Positions 16,535 through 25,086 of a stretch of DNA of 64,000 bases are shown piece by piece. The translations under genes were made by a program, and so were the position numbers. The DNA comes from Bradyrhizobium murdochi. Lineage in GTDB: Bacteria > Pseudomonadota > Alphaproteobacteria > Rhizobiales > Xanthobacteraceae. The notes under the pieces are model-generated. The model was not told the DNA's origin, searched no databases, and worked only from the letters and a program-made list of their open reading frames with translations. Location: contig NZ_AXAU01000017.1 of NCBI RefSeq assembly GCF_000472965.1, positions 94,141-158,140 of the forward strand, written 5' to 3'. Each line of letters opens with the position of its first letter. Within the stretch, counting starts at the first letter, position 1.

Positions 16535-17503
16535 ATGTCCGATGCAACATCGCATTCAGCCGGCTGGCGCCCGGCCACCTCTTATCCCGATCCGGCTATC
16601 CGCGCGCTCGATCCACGGTTCGAAAAATACTGGCTCAAGCTGTCGGCGGTGGAGCGGCTGACCACAGGGTTGCGCTGGGCCGAAGGGCCGGTGTGGTTCG
16701 GCGACGGACGGTATCTGCTGTGCAGCGACATTCCGAACCAGCGCATCATCAAGTGGGAGGAGGAGACCGGCGCGGTCAGCATCTTCCGCAAGCCGTCGAA
16801 TTTCGCCAATGGCAACACCCGCGACCGTCAGGGACGCCTGGTCACCTGCGAGCACGGCGGGCGGCGGGTGACGCGCACCGAATATGACGGTTCGATCACG
16901 GTGCTGATCGATTCCTTCGACGGCAAGCGGCTGAACTCTCCGAATGATGTCGTCGTGAAGTCCGACGGTTCGATCTGGTTCACCGATCCGGTGTTCGGCC
17001 TGCTCGGCAATTACGAGGGCTACAAGGCCGAGTCCGAGATCGACGCCAATGTCTATCGGCTTGATGCCGCGACCGGCAAGGCGACCATCGTTGCCGAGGG
17101 CGTGCTGGGACCGAACGGGCTTGCCTTCTCGCCGGATGAAAAAATCCTCTACATCATCGAGTCCCGTGGTGTGCCCAACCGCAAGATCCTCGCTTATGAC
17201 GTCGCGCCTTCCGGCGACAAGCTTTCCGATAAGCGCGTGTTTGTCGATGCCGGCCCAGGCACGCCGGACGGCTTCCGAATAGACATCGACGGCAATCTGT
17301 GGTGCGGCTGGGGCATGGGCGATCCCGAACTCGACGGCGTCGTGGTGTTCGCGCCAGACGGCGTCATGATCGGCCGCATTGCGCTACCGGAACGCTGCGC
17401 CAACCTCTGCTTCGGCGGCTTGAAGCGCAACCGCCTGTTCATGGCCGCGAGCCAGTCGATCTACGCGCTCTATGTGAACACGCAGGGCGCGCCGGGGGGA
17501 TAG
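16535..17503 (+). CDS. SMP-30/gluconolactonase/LRE family protein
   Basis: About 322 residues from the ATG at 16535, preceded by AACGAGAA; an ATG at 16487 is upstream in frame. Beta-propeller motifs typical of the family are present: LRWAEGPVWF (metal-binding glutamate), LNSPNDVVVKSDGSIWFTDP (asparagine and aspartate ligands), LGPNGLAFSPDEK, and GTPDGFRIDIDGNLWCGWG. These Ca- or Zn-dependent enzymes hydrolyse sugar lactones. No signal peptide is seen, so it is cytoplasmic. It would act on the lactone made by the divergent dehydrogenase. Confidence 0.9.
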   Translation: MSDATSHSAGWRPATSYPDPAIRALDPRFEKYWLKLSAVERLTTGLRWAEGPVWFGDGRYLLCSDIPNQRIIKWEEETGAVSIFRKPSNFANGNTRDRQGRLVTCEHGGRRVTRTEYDGSITVLIDSFDGKRLNSPNDVVVKSDGSIWFTDPVFGLLGNYEGYKAESEIDANVYRLDAATGKATIVAEGVLGPNGLAFSPDEKILYIIESRGVPNRKILAYDVAPSGDKLSDKRVFVDAGPGTPDGFRIDIDGNLWCGWGMGDPELDGVVVFAPDGVMIGRIALPERCANLCFGGLKRNRLFMAASQSIYALYVNTQGAPGG

Positions 17504-17505
17504 GT

Positions 17506-18411
17506 TTACCCCTTCTTCTCCTGCGCGGCGGCGGTTTGCTTGGCAAGCGCGTCTTCGAACACCTTCTCCAGCGTCGCCGCATAGGCATCGAACTCGCCGG
17601 GGCTGACGAACGGATTGGGTCCACCTTCGGCGAGCTTGGCGCGCTTTTCCGCCATCTTGTACATTTCCGGATGCGGCGCGATCAGCACATCCGGCTTGAT
17701 GTCCTTTGCCCGCGCGAACGTCTTCCGGTAATCGGTAACGATTCCGGAATAGGTCGGGTTGCCGGCGAGGCGATTCAGCGCCACCGTGCCACTGCAGAAG
17801 ATGAGGACCGAGCGCGAGGCATCACCGTCCTTCACCGAGAACGACCAGCTCGTGCAGCCAGGCGAATGGCCGGGGGTTTCGCGGGCGGTCAACGTGACGT
17901 CACCTACGGTGACCGTGTCGCCTTCGCGAACCGTGCGGTCGACCTTAACGGGCGGGAACGCCAGCGAAGTGTCTTCCCGCGCGCCCGGATAGTAGCCGCC
18001 TTCAAGCAGCGGCTTGTCGGCTTCGCCGGCGACCATCTGGCCGCCGGTGGCCTGTTTCATCTCGGCAAGGCCGCCGGTGTGATCGATGTGGGCGTGGGTG
18101 TTGAGGAGGTATTTGACGTCCGTGATCTTGAATCCGAGTTTCTCGATGTTGGCTTTGATCTGCGTCGTTGATTCCGGCATTACCGTATCGACCAGGATAT
18201 GGCCCTGCGGCGACGTGATCAGATAGGACGCGAGGCCGTCGGTTCCGACATAATAGACGTTGCCGATCATCTTGAATGGCTCGGTCGGCGTGTTCCACTT
18301 TACCTTGAGGGCCGCGATCAGATCCTTCGGCGTCTGCGCCTCCGCAGCGGCAGTCAGCGACATCAGCGCGACGAGTGCAACGGCAATCTTCTTCACGGGC
18401 ATCCTCCACAC
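17506..18411 (-). CDS. Subclass B3 metallo-beta-lactamase, BJP-1-like
   Basis: A 301-residue precursor with a signal peptide ending AAAEA|Q. Zinc ligands of a B3 enzyme are all visible: His106-x-His108-x-Asp110-His111 (NTHAHIDHTGG), His182 (TPGHSPGCTSW) and His247 (APHPEM). Overall it closely resembles, from memory, BJP-1 of Bradyrhizobium japonicum, through WNTPTEPF, NVYYVGTDG, KPLLEGGYYPG and CSGTVALNRL. BJP-1 hydrolyses beta-lactams in the periplasm. GTG 18411 and ATG 18402 are both possible starts. It lies inside the sugar-acid block, pointing away from the lactonase. Confidence 0.9.
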   Translation of the reverse strand: MWRMPVKKIAVALVALMSLTAAAEAQTPKDLIAALKVKWNTPTEPFKMIGNVYYVGTDGLASYLITSPQGHILVDTVMPESTTQIKANIEKLGFKITDVKYLLNTHAHIDHTGGLAEMKQATGGQMVAGEADKPLLEGGYYPGAREDTSLAFPPVKVDRTVREGDTVTVGDVTLTARETPGHSPGCTSWSFSVKDGDASRSVLIFCSGTVALNRLAGNPTYSGIVTDYRKTFARAKDIKPDVLIAPHPEMYKMAEKRAKLAEGGPNPFVSPGEFDAYAATLEKVFEDALAKQTAAAQEKKG

Positions 18412-18479
18412 TCTTCTTGTTAGATCGTCGCTGTATCGGCGCGCATTGACTTGGCTTCAGCTTGCCGACGATTCTGGTC

Positions 18480-18513
18480 AAAAAAATGCCGGCCGCGGTT
18501 CCGCAGCCGGCAT
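18480..18513 (-). terminator. Rho-independent terminator of the aldehyde dehydrogenase gene
   Basis: On the minus strand an ATGCCGGC/GCCGGCAT stem (18486-18493 with 18506-18513) is followed by a run of seven T. It lies 31 bp beyond the dehydrogenase stop codon, so that transcript ends before the metallo-beta-lactamase gene. Confidence 0.85.
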
Positions 18514-18543
18514 CTTTCACGATCGGCGCGAGCGCCGCATCAA

Positions 18544-19974
18544 TTACGCCGCGTTGTAGCCGGCGACCGCCTTCACCTCGAGATATTCTTCGAGGCCGTA
18601 CTTGCCCCATTCGCGGCCGTTGCCGGACTGCTTGTAGCCGCCGAACGGCGCGGTGCGGTCGTTCGGCACGCCCTGCAGGTTGACGTTGCCGGCGCGGATC
18701 TGGCGGGCCACGCGACGCGCGCTTTCTACCGTATCGCCGGAGACGTAACCGGCGAGACCATAGGGCGTGTCGTTGGCGATGCGCACCGCATCGGCTTCAT
18801 CCTTGGCGCCGATGATCGTCAGCACCGGTCCGAAAATTTCCTCGCGGGCGATCGTCATCTCGTTGGTGACGTCGGCGAAGATGGTCGGGCGGACATAGAA
18901 GCCCTTGTTGACGCCCTCAGGCAGCCCCGGGCCGCCGGCAACCAGCGTGGCGCCTTCGTCGATGCCCTTCTTAATCAGCGCCTGGATCTTGTCCCACTGG
19001 CCGCGATTGACCACGGGGCCGATGGTGGTGCCTTCGGCGCGCGGATCGCCTGCCTTGGTCTTGTCGGCGACACCCTTGGCGATGGCGGCGACTTCCTTCA
19101 TCTTCGATAGCGGCACGATCATCCGCGATGGCGCGTTGCACGACTGTCCGGAGTTGTTGAACATGTGCATTACGCCGCCGGTGACGGCCTTGGTGAGGTC
19201 GGCGCCTTCGAGGATGACGTTCGGCGACTTGCCACCGAGTTCCTGGCTGACGCGCTTCACGGTCGGCGCTGCGCGCTTGGCGACGTCGACGCCGGCGCGG
19301 GTCGAGCCGGTGAACGAGATCATGTCGATATCCGGGTGCTCGGCCATCGCGGCGCCGACCTCGGGGCCGAGGCCGTTGAGCAGGTTGAATACGCCCTTCG
19401 GCACGCCCGCTTCATGGAGGATTTCGGCGAAGATCAGGGCCGAGGTCGGCGTGAATTCCGAAGGTTTCAGGATCATGGTGCAGCCGGCGGCGAGCGCGGG
19501 CGCGACCTTGCAGGCGATCTGGTTGAGCGGCCAGTTCCACGGCGTGATCATGCCGACGACGCCGACCGGCTCGCGCACGACGACGGCCGAAGGAAGCGTC
19601 TCCTCGAAATGATAGTTCTTCAGCACCTCGAGCGTGGAGGCGATGTGGCCGAGGCCGGCGCCGGCCTGCAGGCGTTCGGCCATCGGCAGCGGCGCGCCCA
19701 TCTCGTCGGACACGGCGGCGCCGATCTCCTTCATGCGGCCCTTGTAGATCTCGATGATCTTCTCGAACAGCGCAATGCGCTCTTCGCGGCTGGTCTGCGA
19801 ATAGGTCACGAAGGCGCGCTTGGCGGCGGCAACGGCCTTGTCGAGGTCGGCCTTGGAGCCGAGCGCAACTTCATACATCGTTTCTTCGGTCGCCGGATTT
19901 ACGACGGGCGTGGACTTCTTGACGACAGGATCGACCCAGGCGCCATCGATGTAGAACTGCATGCGATTGACCAT
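18544..19974 (-). CDS. NAD(P)-dependent aldehyde dehydrogenase
   Basis: A 476-residue aldehyde dehydrogenase. The start at 19974 follows AGAGG at good distance; a longer frame to 20298 runs through a repeat and is rejected. The cofactor-site motif TPWNWPLNQ is at about 140, FTGSTRAG at about 215, the catalytic-base glutamate in SQELGGKSPN at about 240, and the nucleophile in NNSGQSCNAPSRM at about 275. Substrate is not evident; neighbours suggest a semialdehyde such as 2-ketoglutarate semialdehyde at the end of sugar-acid oxidation. A strong terminator follows. Confidence 0.9.
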   Translation of the reverse strand: MVNRMQFYIDGAWVDPVVKKSTPVVNPATEETMYEVALGSKADLDKAVAAAKRAFVTYSQTSREERIALFEKIIEIYKGRMKEIGAAVSDEMGAPLPMAERLQAGAGLGHIASTLEVLKNYHFEETLPSAVVVREPVGVVGMITPWNWPLNQIACKVAPALAAGCTMILKPSEFTPTSALIFAEILHEAGVPKGVFNLLNGLGPEVGAAMAEHPDIDMISFTGSTRAGVDVAKRAAPTVKRVSQELGGKSPNVILEGADLTKAVTGGVMHMFNNSGQSCNAPSRMIVPLSKMKEVAAIAKGVADKTKAGDPRAEGTTIGPVVNRGQWDKIQALIKKGIDEGATLVAGGPGLPEGVNKGFYVRPTIFADVTNEMTIAREEIFGPVLTIIGAKDEADAVRIANDTPYGLAGYVSGDTVESARRVARQIRAGNVNLQGVPNDRTAPFGGYKQSGNGREWGKYGLEEYLEVKAVAGYNAA

Positions 19975-20129
19975 CGGAAACCTCTTTAATCTCGGAGCAA
20001 TGGAGGGAGGAACGGAAGCGTTCGGCAGGCATCCTTGCACGAAAGCCAGGGCAGTTGAACCCGCCATATGCGGGATGCCGCGATGCGGCAGGCGCTGGAT
20101 ATAAGGACGGCGAGCGGAGGGAGGCAAGG

Positions 20130-20335
20130 TGCGTACCTCTTTGCTTACCCTCCCCTGGAGGGGTCCGAGACGAGCAAAGCTCGCTCGTGGGTCGACGCGC
20201 GTGCAACGCGCGGCGGGGCGGGGTGACGGTCTCTCCACATCCAACAGTGCCCGAGTGGAGAGATCACCCCACCCCGTCTCACATTTCGCTGCGCTCAATG
20301 CTCGTCGACCCTCCCGCTCCGGGGGAGGGTGAAAT
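20130..20335. repeat. Dispersed repeat, family E
   Basis: Terminal arms ACCCTCCCCTGGAGGGG and CCCTCCCGCTCCGGGGGAGG bound about 200 bp with internal pairing (GGGTGACGGTCTCTCC against GGAGAGATCACCCC). No gene. It lies between the aldehyde dehydrogenase start and the end of the E1-like gene. Confidence 0.75.
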
Positions 20336-22701
20336 CACACCGCCATCTTCCGATGCCGCACCGGCGCGCCTACGGTGAGGCTTTCGGCGGCGTCGATGAT
20401 GGCGTTGGCGTCGATGCCGTAGTGGCGGTAGAGGTCACGAATAGTGCCGGTCTGGCCGAACTGCTCGACGCCGAGCGCTTCAGTGCGGTGGCCGCGGACG
20501 CTGCCGAGCCAGCCGAGCGCCGCCGGGTGGCCGTCGATCACGGTGACGAGGCCGCAATCGCGCGACAGCGGCGCCAGCAGCTTTTCGATATGACTGAGAT
20601 GCTGGATGCCACGGCGGTCACGGCGCAAGTTCCGCGCGGCGGACCACCCCGCATGGAGCCGGTCCGCGGAGGTTACCGCCAGTAAACCGACATCGCGGTG
20701 GCTTTCGCCGATCAAGCCCACCGCCTCGATCGCCTCGGGCGCGACCGCGCCGGTATAGGCGATCACGATATCGCAATTGGCGCCGGGCTCGCGCAGCCAG
20801 TAAGCGCCCGCGGTGATGTCACTCTGTAAGGCCGGCGTCATGATGCGCTGCGGCTGGTCGACCGTGCGGGTCGACAGCCGCAGATAGACCGAACCGCCGT
20901 CGCCGTCTTCGCGCTGCATATGGCGGAAGCCCCACCCCATGATCACGGCAAGTTCATCGACGAACGCCGGCTCGAACGAAGCCAGCCCGTCCTGCGCCAT
21001 GCCGATCAAGGGCGTCGCGATCGACTGATGCGCGCCGCCTTCCGGCGCCAGCGTGATGCCGGATGGCGTCGCCACCACCATGAAGCGCGCGTCCTGGTAA
21101 CAGGCGTAGTTCAGCGCATCGAGGCCGCGCTCGATGAAGGGATCGTACAACGTGCCGACCGGCAGCAGCCGCTCGCCGTTGATCTGATGCGACAGCCCGA
21201 GGGCCGAGAGCACGATGAACAGATTCATCTCGGCGATGCCGAGCTCGAGGTGCTGCCCCTTCGGCGAGAACTCCCAGGTATAGGCGGACGGGATCTTCTC
21301 CTGCCGGAACAGGTCGTGGTTTTCGGCTTTGGCGAACAGTCCGCGGCGGTTGACCCAGGCGCCGAGATTGGTCGACACCGTGACATCGGGCGATGCGGTA
21401 ACGATCCTCGCGGCCAGTTCGGTATCGCCGCGCGCCAGTTCATTGAGCACCAGCCCAAAACCCTGCTGTGTCGACATCTGCGCCGCCGGCTTGAAGGTAA
21501 GCCGCTCGGGCACCTCGATCACCGGCGCGGTCAGCCGGCGGCGGCCTTCCTCGTTGAAGGGCGCTGCCGCCAAAAATGCTTCGAGTTCGGCCGGCGACTG
21601 CGACAGGCCTTCGAACTTGTCCCACTCATGGCCAGGGCGGATGTTCTGCGCGGGGCGCCACTTCTCCATCTGCGCCACCGTCATCAGGCCGGCGTGGTTG
21701 TCCTTGTGGCCCTGCATCGGCAAGCCGACGCCCTTGATAGTGTAGGCGATGAAGCAGACCGGCCGATCGTGATCGATCGATTCAAACGCCTCGATCATGC
21801 TGGCCATGTCGTGGCCGCCGAGATTGGACATCAGCGCCAGCAATTCGTCGTCGCTGCGGCGGTCGATCAGTTGCGAGACCTGCCCCTGATCGCCGATGTC
21901 GTCCTGCAAGTGCTTGCGGAACGCCGCGCCGCCCTGGAAGCATAGCGCGGCGTACATCTGGTTCGGGCAATTATCGATCCAGCGCCGCAAGGCCTCGCCG
22001 CCGGGTTCGGCGAATGCCGCCTGCATCAGGCGGCCGTATTTTACAATCACGACCTCCCAGCCGAAATTGCGAAACATCGTCTCGAACTTCGCCCACAGCC
22101 CTTCGCGCACGACCGCATCGAGGCTCTGGCGGTTGTAATCAACCACCCACCAGGTGTTGCGCAGCGCATGCTTCCAGCCCTCGAGCAGCGCCTCGAAAAT
22201 ATTGCCCTCGTCCATCTCGGCGTCACCGACGAGCGCAATCATCCGCCCCTCGGGGCGCTCCTTCATCCAGCCGTGAGCAGTGACGTAATCCTGCACCAGC
22301 GAGGAGAACAGGGTTTGCGCGACGCCGAGGCCGACCGAGCCGGTGGAGAAATCGACGTCGTCGGCGTCCTTGGTGCGCGACGGATAGGATTGCGCGCCCT
22401 TGAAGCCGCGGAAATTTTCCAGCTTGCCGCGGGTCTGGTGGCCGAACAGATACTGGATGGCGTGAAACACCGGGCTCGCATGCGGCTTCACCGCGACGCG
22501 GTCCTGCGGCCGCAGCACGGAGAAATACAGCGCCGACATGATGTTGGCGAGCGAGGCGGATGACGCCTGATGGCCACCGACCTTCAAGCCATCGACGTTA
22601 GGTCTGACGTGATTGGCGTGATGGATTGTCCATGACGACAACCACAAAACCTTGCGCGCCAGCGCGGTCAGCATTTCCAGGCGTGCGGGCTCGATCGGCA
22701 T
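20335..22701 (-). CDS. AceE/transketolase-like thiamine-diphosphate E1 enzyme
   Basis: A 788-residue protein from the ATG at 22701 (CGGAG at normal spacing; a second ATG is at 22707). The N-terminal half carries a thiamine-diphosphate motif in AceE form, VGDAEMDEGNIFEA with WWVVDYNRQSLD about 27 residues on. The C-terminal half shows transketolase-type PYR and C domains (LGIAEMNLF, the glutamate that activates the cofactor). It is slightly shorter than homodimeric pyruvate dehydrogenase E1 (about 890) and no E2 or E3 gene adjoins, so it may act on another 2-oxo acid or as a stand-alone transketolase. It is divergent from an Lrp regulator. Confidence 0.85.
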   Translation of the reverse strand: MPIEPARLEMLTALARKVLWLSSWTIHHANHVRPNVDGLKVGGHQASSASLANIMSALYFSVLRPQDRVAVKPHASPVFHAIQYLFGHQTRGKLENFRGFKGAQSYPSRTKDADDVDFSTGSVGLGVAQTLFSSLVQDYVTAHGWMKERPEGRMIALVGDAEMDEGNIFEALLEGWKHALRNTWWVVDYNRQSLDAVVREGLWAKFETMFRNFGWEVVIVKYGRLMQAAFAEPGGEALRRWIDNCPNQMYAALCFQGGAAFRKHLQDDIGDQGQVSQLIDRRSDDELLALMSNLGGHDMASMIEAFESIDHDRPVCFIAYTIKGVGLPMQGHKDNHAGLMTVAQMEKWRPAQNIRPGHEWDKFEGLSQSPAELEAFLAAAPFNEEGRRRLTAPVIEVPERLTFKPAAQMSTQQGFGLVLNELARGDTELAARIVTASPDVTVSTNLGAWVNRRGLFAKAENHDLFRQEKIPSAYTWEFSPKGQHLELGIAEMNLFIVLSALGLSHQINGERLLPVGTLYDPFIERGLDALNYACYQDARFMVVATPSGITLAPEGGAHQSIATPLIGMAQDGLASFEPAFVDELAVIMGWGFRHMQREDGDGGSVYLRLSTRTVDQPQRIMTPALQSDITAGAYWLREPGANCDIVIAYTGAVAPEAIEAVGLIGESHRDVGLLAVTSADRLHAGWSAARNLRRDRRGIQHLSHIEKLLAPLSRDCGLVTVIDGHPAALGWLGSVRGHRTEALGVEQFGQTGTIRDLYRHYGIDANAIIDAAESLTVGAPVRHRKMAV

Positions 22702-22838
22702 GGCCATGCTCCGGAGGTGTTCAGTATGCGCCGATTTTAGCGGGCGGTGGGCTACCAAAATTCTCAATTTCCTGCGACATACAGCCCGATATTGGGATAG
22801 TTTCCCACAATCCGCCTCCAAACCCTGAGTTCATCCCA

Positions 22839-23300
22839 ATGCCCTCCCTCGACGCCATCGACCGCAAGATTCTTGCCCTGCTGCAGTCCGACAGCCGCAT
22901 GACCATGCAGGAGCTCGCCGACAAGGTCGGCCTGTCCATGTCGCCCTGCCATCGCCGCGTCAAGCTTCTGGAAGAGCGCGGCGTCATCACCCGCTACATC
23001 GCGACCGTCGACCAGAAATCGTTGGGTTTGCATGTCAGCGTCTTCATCTCGATCAAGCTGGCGCGGCAGAAGGAGGAAGACCTCAACCGCTTTGCCAAGG
23101 CGATTTCGAAGTGGGACGAGGTGCTGGAGTGCTATCTGATGACCGGCAATCGCGACTACCTCCTGCGCGTCGTGGCGGCCGACCTTTCCTCCTATGAAGC
23201 GTTCTTGAAGACCAAGCTGACACGGCTCGACGGCATCGCATCCATCGAGTCGAGTTTTGCGCTGAGCCAGGTGAAGTATTCGATCGCGCTGCCGGTGTAG
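22839..23300 (+). CDS. Lrp/AsnC family transcriptional regulator
   Basis: A 153-residue protein starting MPSLDAIDRKILALLQSDSR. The helix-turn-helix is TMQELADKVGLSMSPCHRRVKLLEERGVI; the C-terminal ligand-binding RAM domain follows, with the usual GNRDYLLRVV motif. The longer in-frame extension to 22626 crosses the divergent gene and is not used. Family members usually control the divergent neighbour in response to an amino acid or oxo acid, here the E1-like gene. The 137-bp gap contains AT-rich words and TGGGA-N5-TCCCA. Confidence 0.92.
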   Translation: MPSLDAIDRKILALLQSDSRMTMQELADKVGLSMSPCHRRVKLLEERGVITRYIATVDQKSLGLHVSVFISIKLARQKEEDLNRFAKAISKWDEVLECYLMTGNRDYLLRVVAADLSSYEAFLKTKLTRLDGIASIESSFALSQVKYSIALPV

Positions 23301-23301
23301 C

Positions 23302-23427
23302 CGTCGTCCCTGCGAACGCAGGGACCCATAACCACCGCTGCTGATCGTTGAGGGAAAGTCGTCGACCATCCCCGCAAGACAACATCCGCCGCGGCGTATG
23401 GGTCCCTGCGTCCGCAGGGACGACGGA
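23302..23427. repeat. Dispersed palindromic repeat, family B
   Basis: Arms GTCGTCCCTGCGAACGCAGG and GGGTCCCTGCGTCCGCAGGG around a variable centre, directly after the Lrp stop codon. Nearly identical to the copy at 12782-12906. Confidence 0.85.
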
Positions 23428-23454
23428 GATGGGGATGGTTGCGATACAAAATAT

Positions 23455-23730
23455 GACTCCGCGTTCTCGCGGCACGATGTGCCCGAGGTTTGCATCTTCT
23501 TTTGCCCTTCTGAAGATAGAGGGCGCAGGGAAGACCGGGTGCTGGCTGCACCCGCGGTCTCGTGTGCAATTGCGCATAGCAAAAGCGCACACGAGCATAC
23601 AGGTACAGCGGGAGCATCCCGGCCTTCCCTGCGCAATGGCTTTACGGCTTACTTCGTGCTCTTCCCGGAGAACGGCTCTTTTGCCTCCGTCGCCCCTGAG
23701 AAGCTTCGCTTCTTAAGGACTTAACGCCAG
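23455..23730. repeat. Long structured dispersed repeat, family F
   Basis: Contains GCAGGGAAGACCGGG and, about 100 bp on, CCCGGCCTTCCCTGC, which pair to close a long stem; inside, TCGTGTGC and GCACACGA also pair. I recall this long element as recurrent in Bradyrhizobium intergenic regions. No gene is seen in it, nor in the rest of the gap up to about 23919. Confidence 0.65.
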
Positions 23731-24045
23731 CACCGCGGCGCCCGAACCACACGACTTCGCCGTACGCTTCCGGCGCGTACGTCCAGCGCGCCATCAGCGT
23801 CCATCGCATCTCACCGCACGGTCGTGACGATCGCGAGCCGCCCCTCCATCGGGTGAGACGGGCGGAATATGCGGCTGATTTGCCTCTCGCGTGAAGCGAA
23901 ATATTTTTGATTCACGGGCTTGACACGATTTCGGAAAATCAGAAGTGATTTGCCTGGCCGTCCCTGCCAACCTTGCAATCGCTGGATGTTCGATGCAGCA
24001 TCCGAAGGGGCGGTATATCAGACACGGTATATCGAATTGGAACGG

Positions 24046-24930
24046 TTGGACGATCTCGAAGCCTTCCTCGCAGTCATCGAGAAGGGCAGCCAGGCGGCGG
24101 CCTCACGTCATCTTCGGCGCCCGTTGCAATCGCTCAATCGATCGCTGATGGCGCTGGAACGCGCGCTCGGCGTCGAGCTCGTGAAACGCACCACGCGGCG
24201 GTCGGAGCCAACCGAGGCTGGGCGGGTATTTTACGAACGCATCAAGCCGGCGGTTGCCGAAATCATCGAGGCGCGGGCCGAGGCAGCCAATCTGCGCGGC
24301 GAAATTCTGGGGCCGTTGAAAATCGGTGCGCCCATTCTGTTTGCGTCGTCCTATGTGGCGCCGATCGTCAGCCGTTTTCTAAAACTCTATCCCAACGTGG
24401 ATGTCGAGCTTCGCGCCTCCGACGAGCAGGTCGATCTCGTTGCTGACGGCCTCGATATTGCCGTGCGGATCGGCGACTCCGCCGATGAATCCCTGATCGC
24501 CCGCCGATTGCATACACTGCGCGTGGTCGTCGTCGGCGCCCCGTCTTATTTCGCCGAGCATGGCCGGCCGCAGCATCCAGGCGAGCTCGAGCAGCACGCC
24601 TGCATCTTGCGGGCCGGCGCCGAGGTCATCGACAAATGGCCGTTTCGGATCGACGGCCGGCTGCAGTCGATCAGGGTGCACGGCCGCTTTCGTTCGAACA
24701 GCGCCGCTTCGATCCGGGCTGCCGCGCGCGAAGGCACCGGCCTTGCCCGGCTGCCGCTGTGGCAGATCAGCGATCTCGTCGCGCAGGGCGCGCTCACGAT
24801 CGTTCTGCCGGAATTCGAAACCGAAGGAATGCAGATCCAGTTGGTCTGGCCGCCGACACGGGCGCCGCTGGAGCGCGTCCGGCGTTTCTCGGATTTTCTG
24901 GCGAGCAGCCTGAAGACCGATCTGCTTTAG
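24046..24930 (+). CDS. LysR family transcriptional regulator
   Basis: About 294 residues from the TTG at 24046, which gives the family's standard opening (DDLEAFLAVIEKGS). An ATG at 23986 would add 20 residues unlike the family. The helix-turn-helix is AAASRHLRRPLQSLNRSLMALERALG, and the two-lobed co-inducer domain follows (LGPLKIGAPILFAS, LIARRLHTLRVVV, AAAREGTGLARLP). A direct repeat CGGTATATC lies at 24010-24035, just upstream of the TTG, and may be an autoregulatory site if that start is right. It is convergent with the cytokinin-dehydrogenase-like gene, and no target is obvious. Confidence 0.88.
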   Translation: MDDLEAFLAVIEKGSQAAASRHLRRPLQSLNRSLMALERALGVELVKRTTRRSEPTEAGRVFYERIKPAVAEIIEARAEAANLRGEILGPLKIGAPILFASSYVAPIVSRFLKLYPNVDVELRASDEQVDLVADGLDIAVRIGDSADESLIARRLHTLRVVVVGAPSYFAEHGRPQHPGELEQHACILRAGAEVIDKWPFRIDGRLQSIRVHGRFRSNSAASIRAAAREGTGLARLPLWQISDLVAQGALTIVLPEFETEGMQIQLVWPPTRAPLERVRRFSDFLASSLKTDLL

Positions 24931-24938
24931 CTCTCAAT

Positions 24939-25074
24939 CCCTCATCCTGAGGAGCCGCGAAGCGGCGTCTCGAAGGATGTAGGCCACCAGCCGGGCCTCA
25001 TGGTTCGAGACGCGCGGAGCCTCTCATCGGGCCGCGCTATGCGCGGACCCGTTGGCGCTCCTCACCATGAGGGA
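24939..25074. repeat. Dispersed palindromic repeat, family A, copy 2
   Basis: Starts CCCTCATCCTGAGGAGC and ends CTCCTCACCATGAGGGA, with CGTCTCGAAGGATG and CATGGTTCGAGACGCG between. It fills the gap between two convergent gene ends. Confidence 0.85.
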
Positions 25075-25086
25075 CTAATCCGCACG

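Noticed and set aside
19975..20298. 108-residue N-terminal extension of the aldehyde dehydrogenase
   Set aside because: It is encoded partly by repeat DNA, and the conserved protein starts at MVNRMQFYIDG behind AGAGG.
23301..23760. Several overlapping open frames on both strands after the Lrp gene
   Set aside because: They are translations of dispersed palindromic repeats, with no protein-like features.
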